A stretch of DNA of 6,108 bases from Nitrososphaerales archaeon (GTDB lineage Archaea > Thermoproteota > Nitrososphaeria > Nitrososphaerales > UBA183). Under the pieces are notes generated by a model that worked only from the letters and a program-made list of their open reading frames with translations, did not search any database and was not told the DNA's origin. The DNA lies in contig JASHZW010000158.1 in assembly GCA_030042335.1 (NCBI GenBank), positions 1 to 6,108 on the forward strand, in the 5' to 3' direction. Positions 6,049 through 6,108 of this stretch are shown here, in pieces. A program made the position numbers and the translations under genes. Within the stretch, counting starts at the first letter, position 1. Each line of letters opens with the position of its first letter.

Positions 6049-6108
6049 TGTCTCAGCTGGTGTATCGGCCTGCCCATGCCAGACTCCGCGGCCTCCATGA
6101 TCGCCTCA
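6045..6108 (-). CDS. lpdA: Probable dihydrolipoyl dehydrogenase (E3), C-terminal fragment
   Basis: Only the last 20 residues are in the window: EAIMEAAESGMGRPIHQLRQ, then TGA at 6047-6045. The pattern EAxMEAAExxxGRxIH matches the end of dihydrolipoyl dehydrogenase, just after its HAHPTLSE catalytic segment, which would lie outside the window. E3 is the FAD enzyme that reoxidises dihydrolipoamide in 2-oxoacid dehydrogenase and glycine-cleavage complexes. The 4-nt overlap with lipB and the shared lipoate pathway strengthen the call. The fragment is short, so another protein ending in a similar helix cannot be excluded. Confidence 0.6.
   Translation of the reverse strand, partial: EAIMEAAESGMGRPIHQLRQ

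Overview
This window comes from an archaeal chromosome. The evidence is the 'MGHRKHSAPRRGSL' N-terminus of uL3, the 'MGKRILQRRRGKGG' N-terminus of uL2, the archaeal/eukaryotic-type uL4 and short uL23, and the gene order (SPOUT methyltransferase)-uL3-uL4-uL23-uL2-uS19, which is the classic start of the archaeal S10-like ribosomal protein cluster. Base composition is moderately GC-rich by eye. The lineage cannot be fixed from the sequence alone. A TACK/Thermoproteota (Nitrososphaeria-like) or Thermoplasmatota archaeon are both possible, and the uL2 C-terminal region leans slightly to the former.

Every supported gene is on the minus strand, so transcription runs from high to low coordinates. In that order: (1) the last ~20 codons of a gene that looks like dihydrolipoyl dehydrogenase (E3), running off the right edge; (2) lipB, octanoyltransferase, joined to it by a 4-nt stop/start overlap; (3) an NAD(P)-dependent aldehyde dehydrogenase of the 1-pyrroline-5-carboxylate dehydrogenase type, 32 nt further on; (4) after a 120-nt gap, a SPOUT-superfamily putative RNA methyltransferase (Methyltrn_RNA_3 / COG2106 type); (5) uL3, uL4, uL23, uL2 and the first 13 codons of uS19, packed with gaps or overlaps of a few bases.

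The window therefore joins two functional blocks. The right block is lipoate/amino-acid oxidation: E3 is the lipoamide-reoxidising component of 2-oxoacid dehydrogenase and glycine-cleavage complexes, LipB attaches the octanoyl precursor of lipoate to their carrier domains, and the aldehyde dehydrogenase probably makes glutamate from glutamate semialdehyde. The left block is large-subunit ribosome assembly. A TATA-like TTTAAA element overlapping the methyltransferase stop codon is a reasonable candidate for the promoter of the ribosomal protein run.

The oddities are in translation starts. Four of the eight starts, including uL2, uL23 and uL3, are TTG. The methyltransferase has no canonical start codon in front of its conserved first beta-strand: an in-frame ATG is followed immediately by TGA. 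I see no mobile element, CRISPR, RNA gene or clearly novel system here. There is no gene-free stretch longer than about 120 bases.
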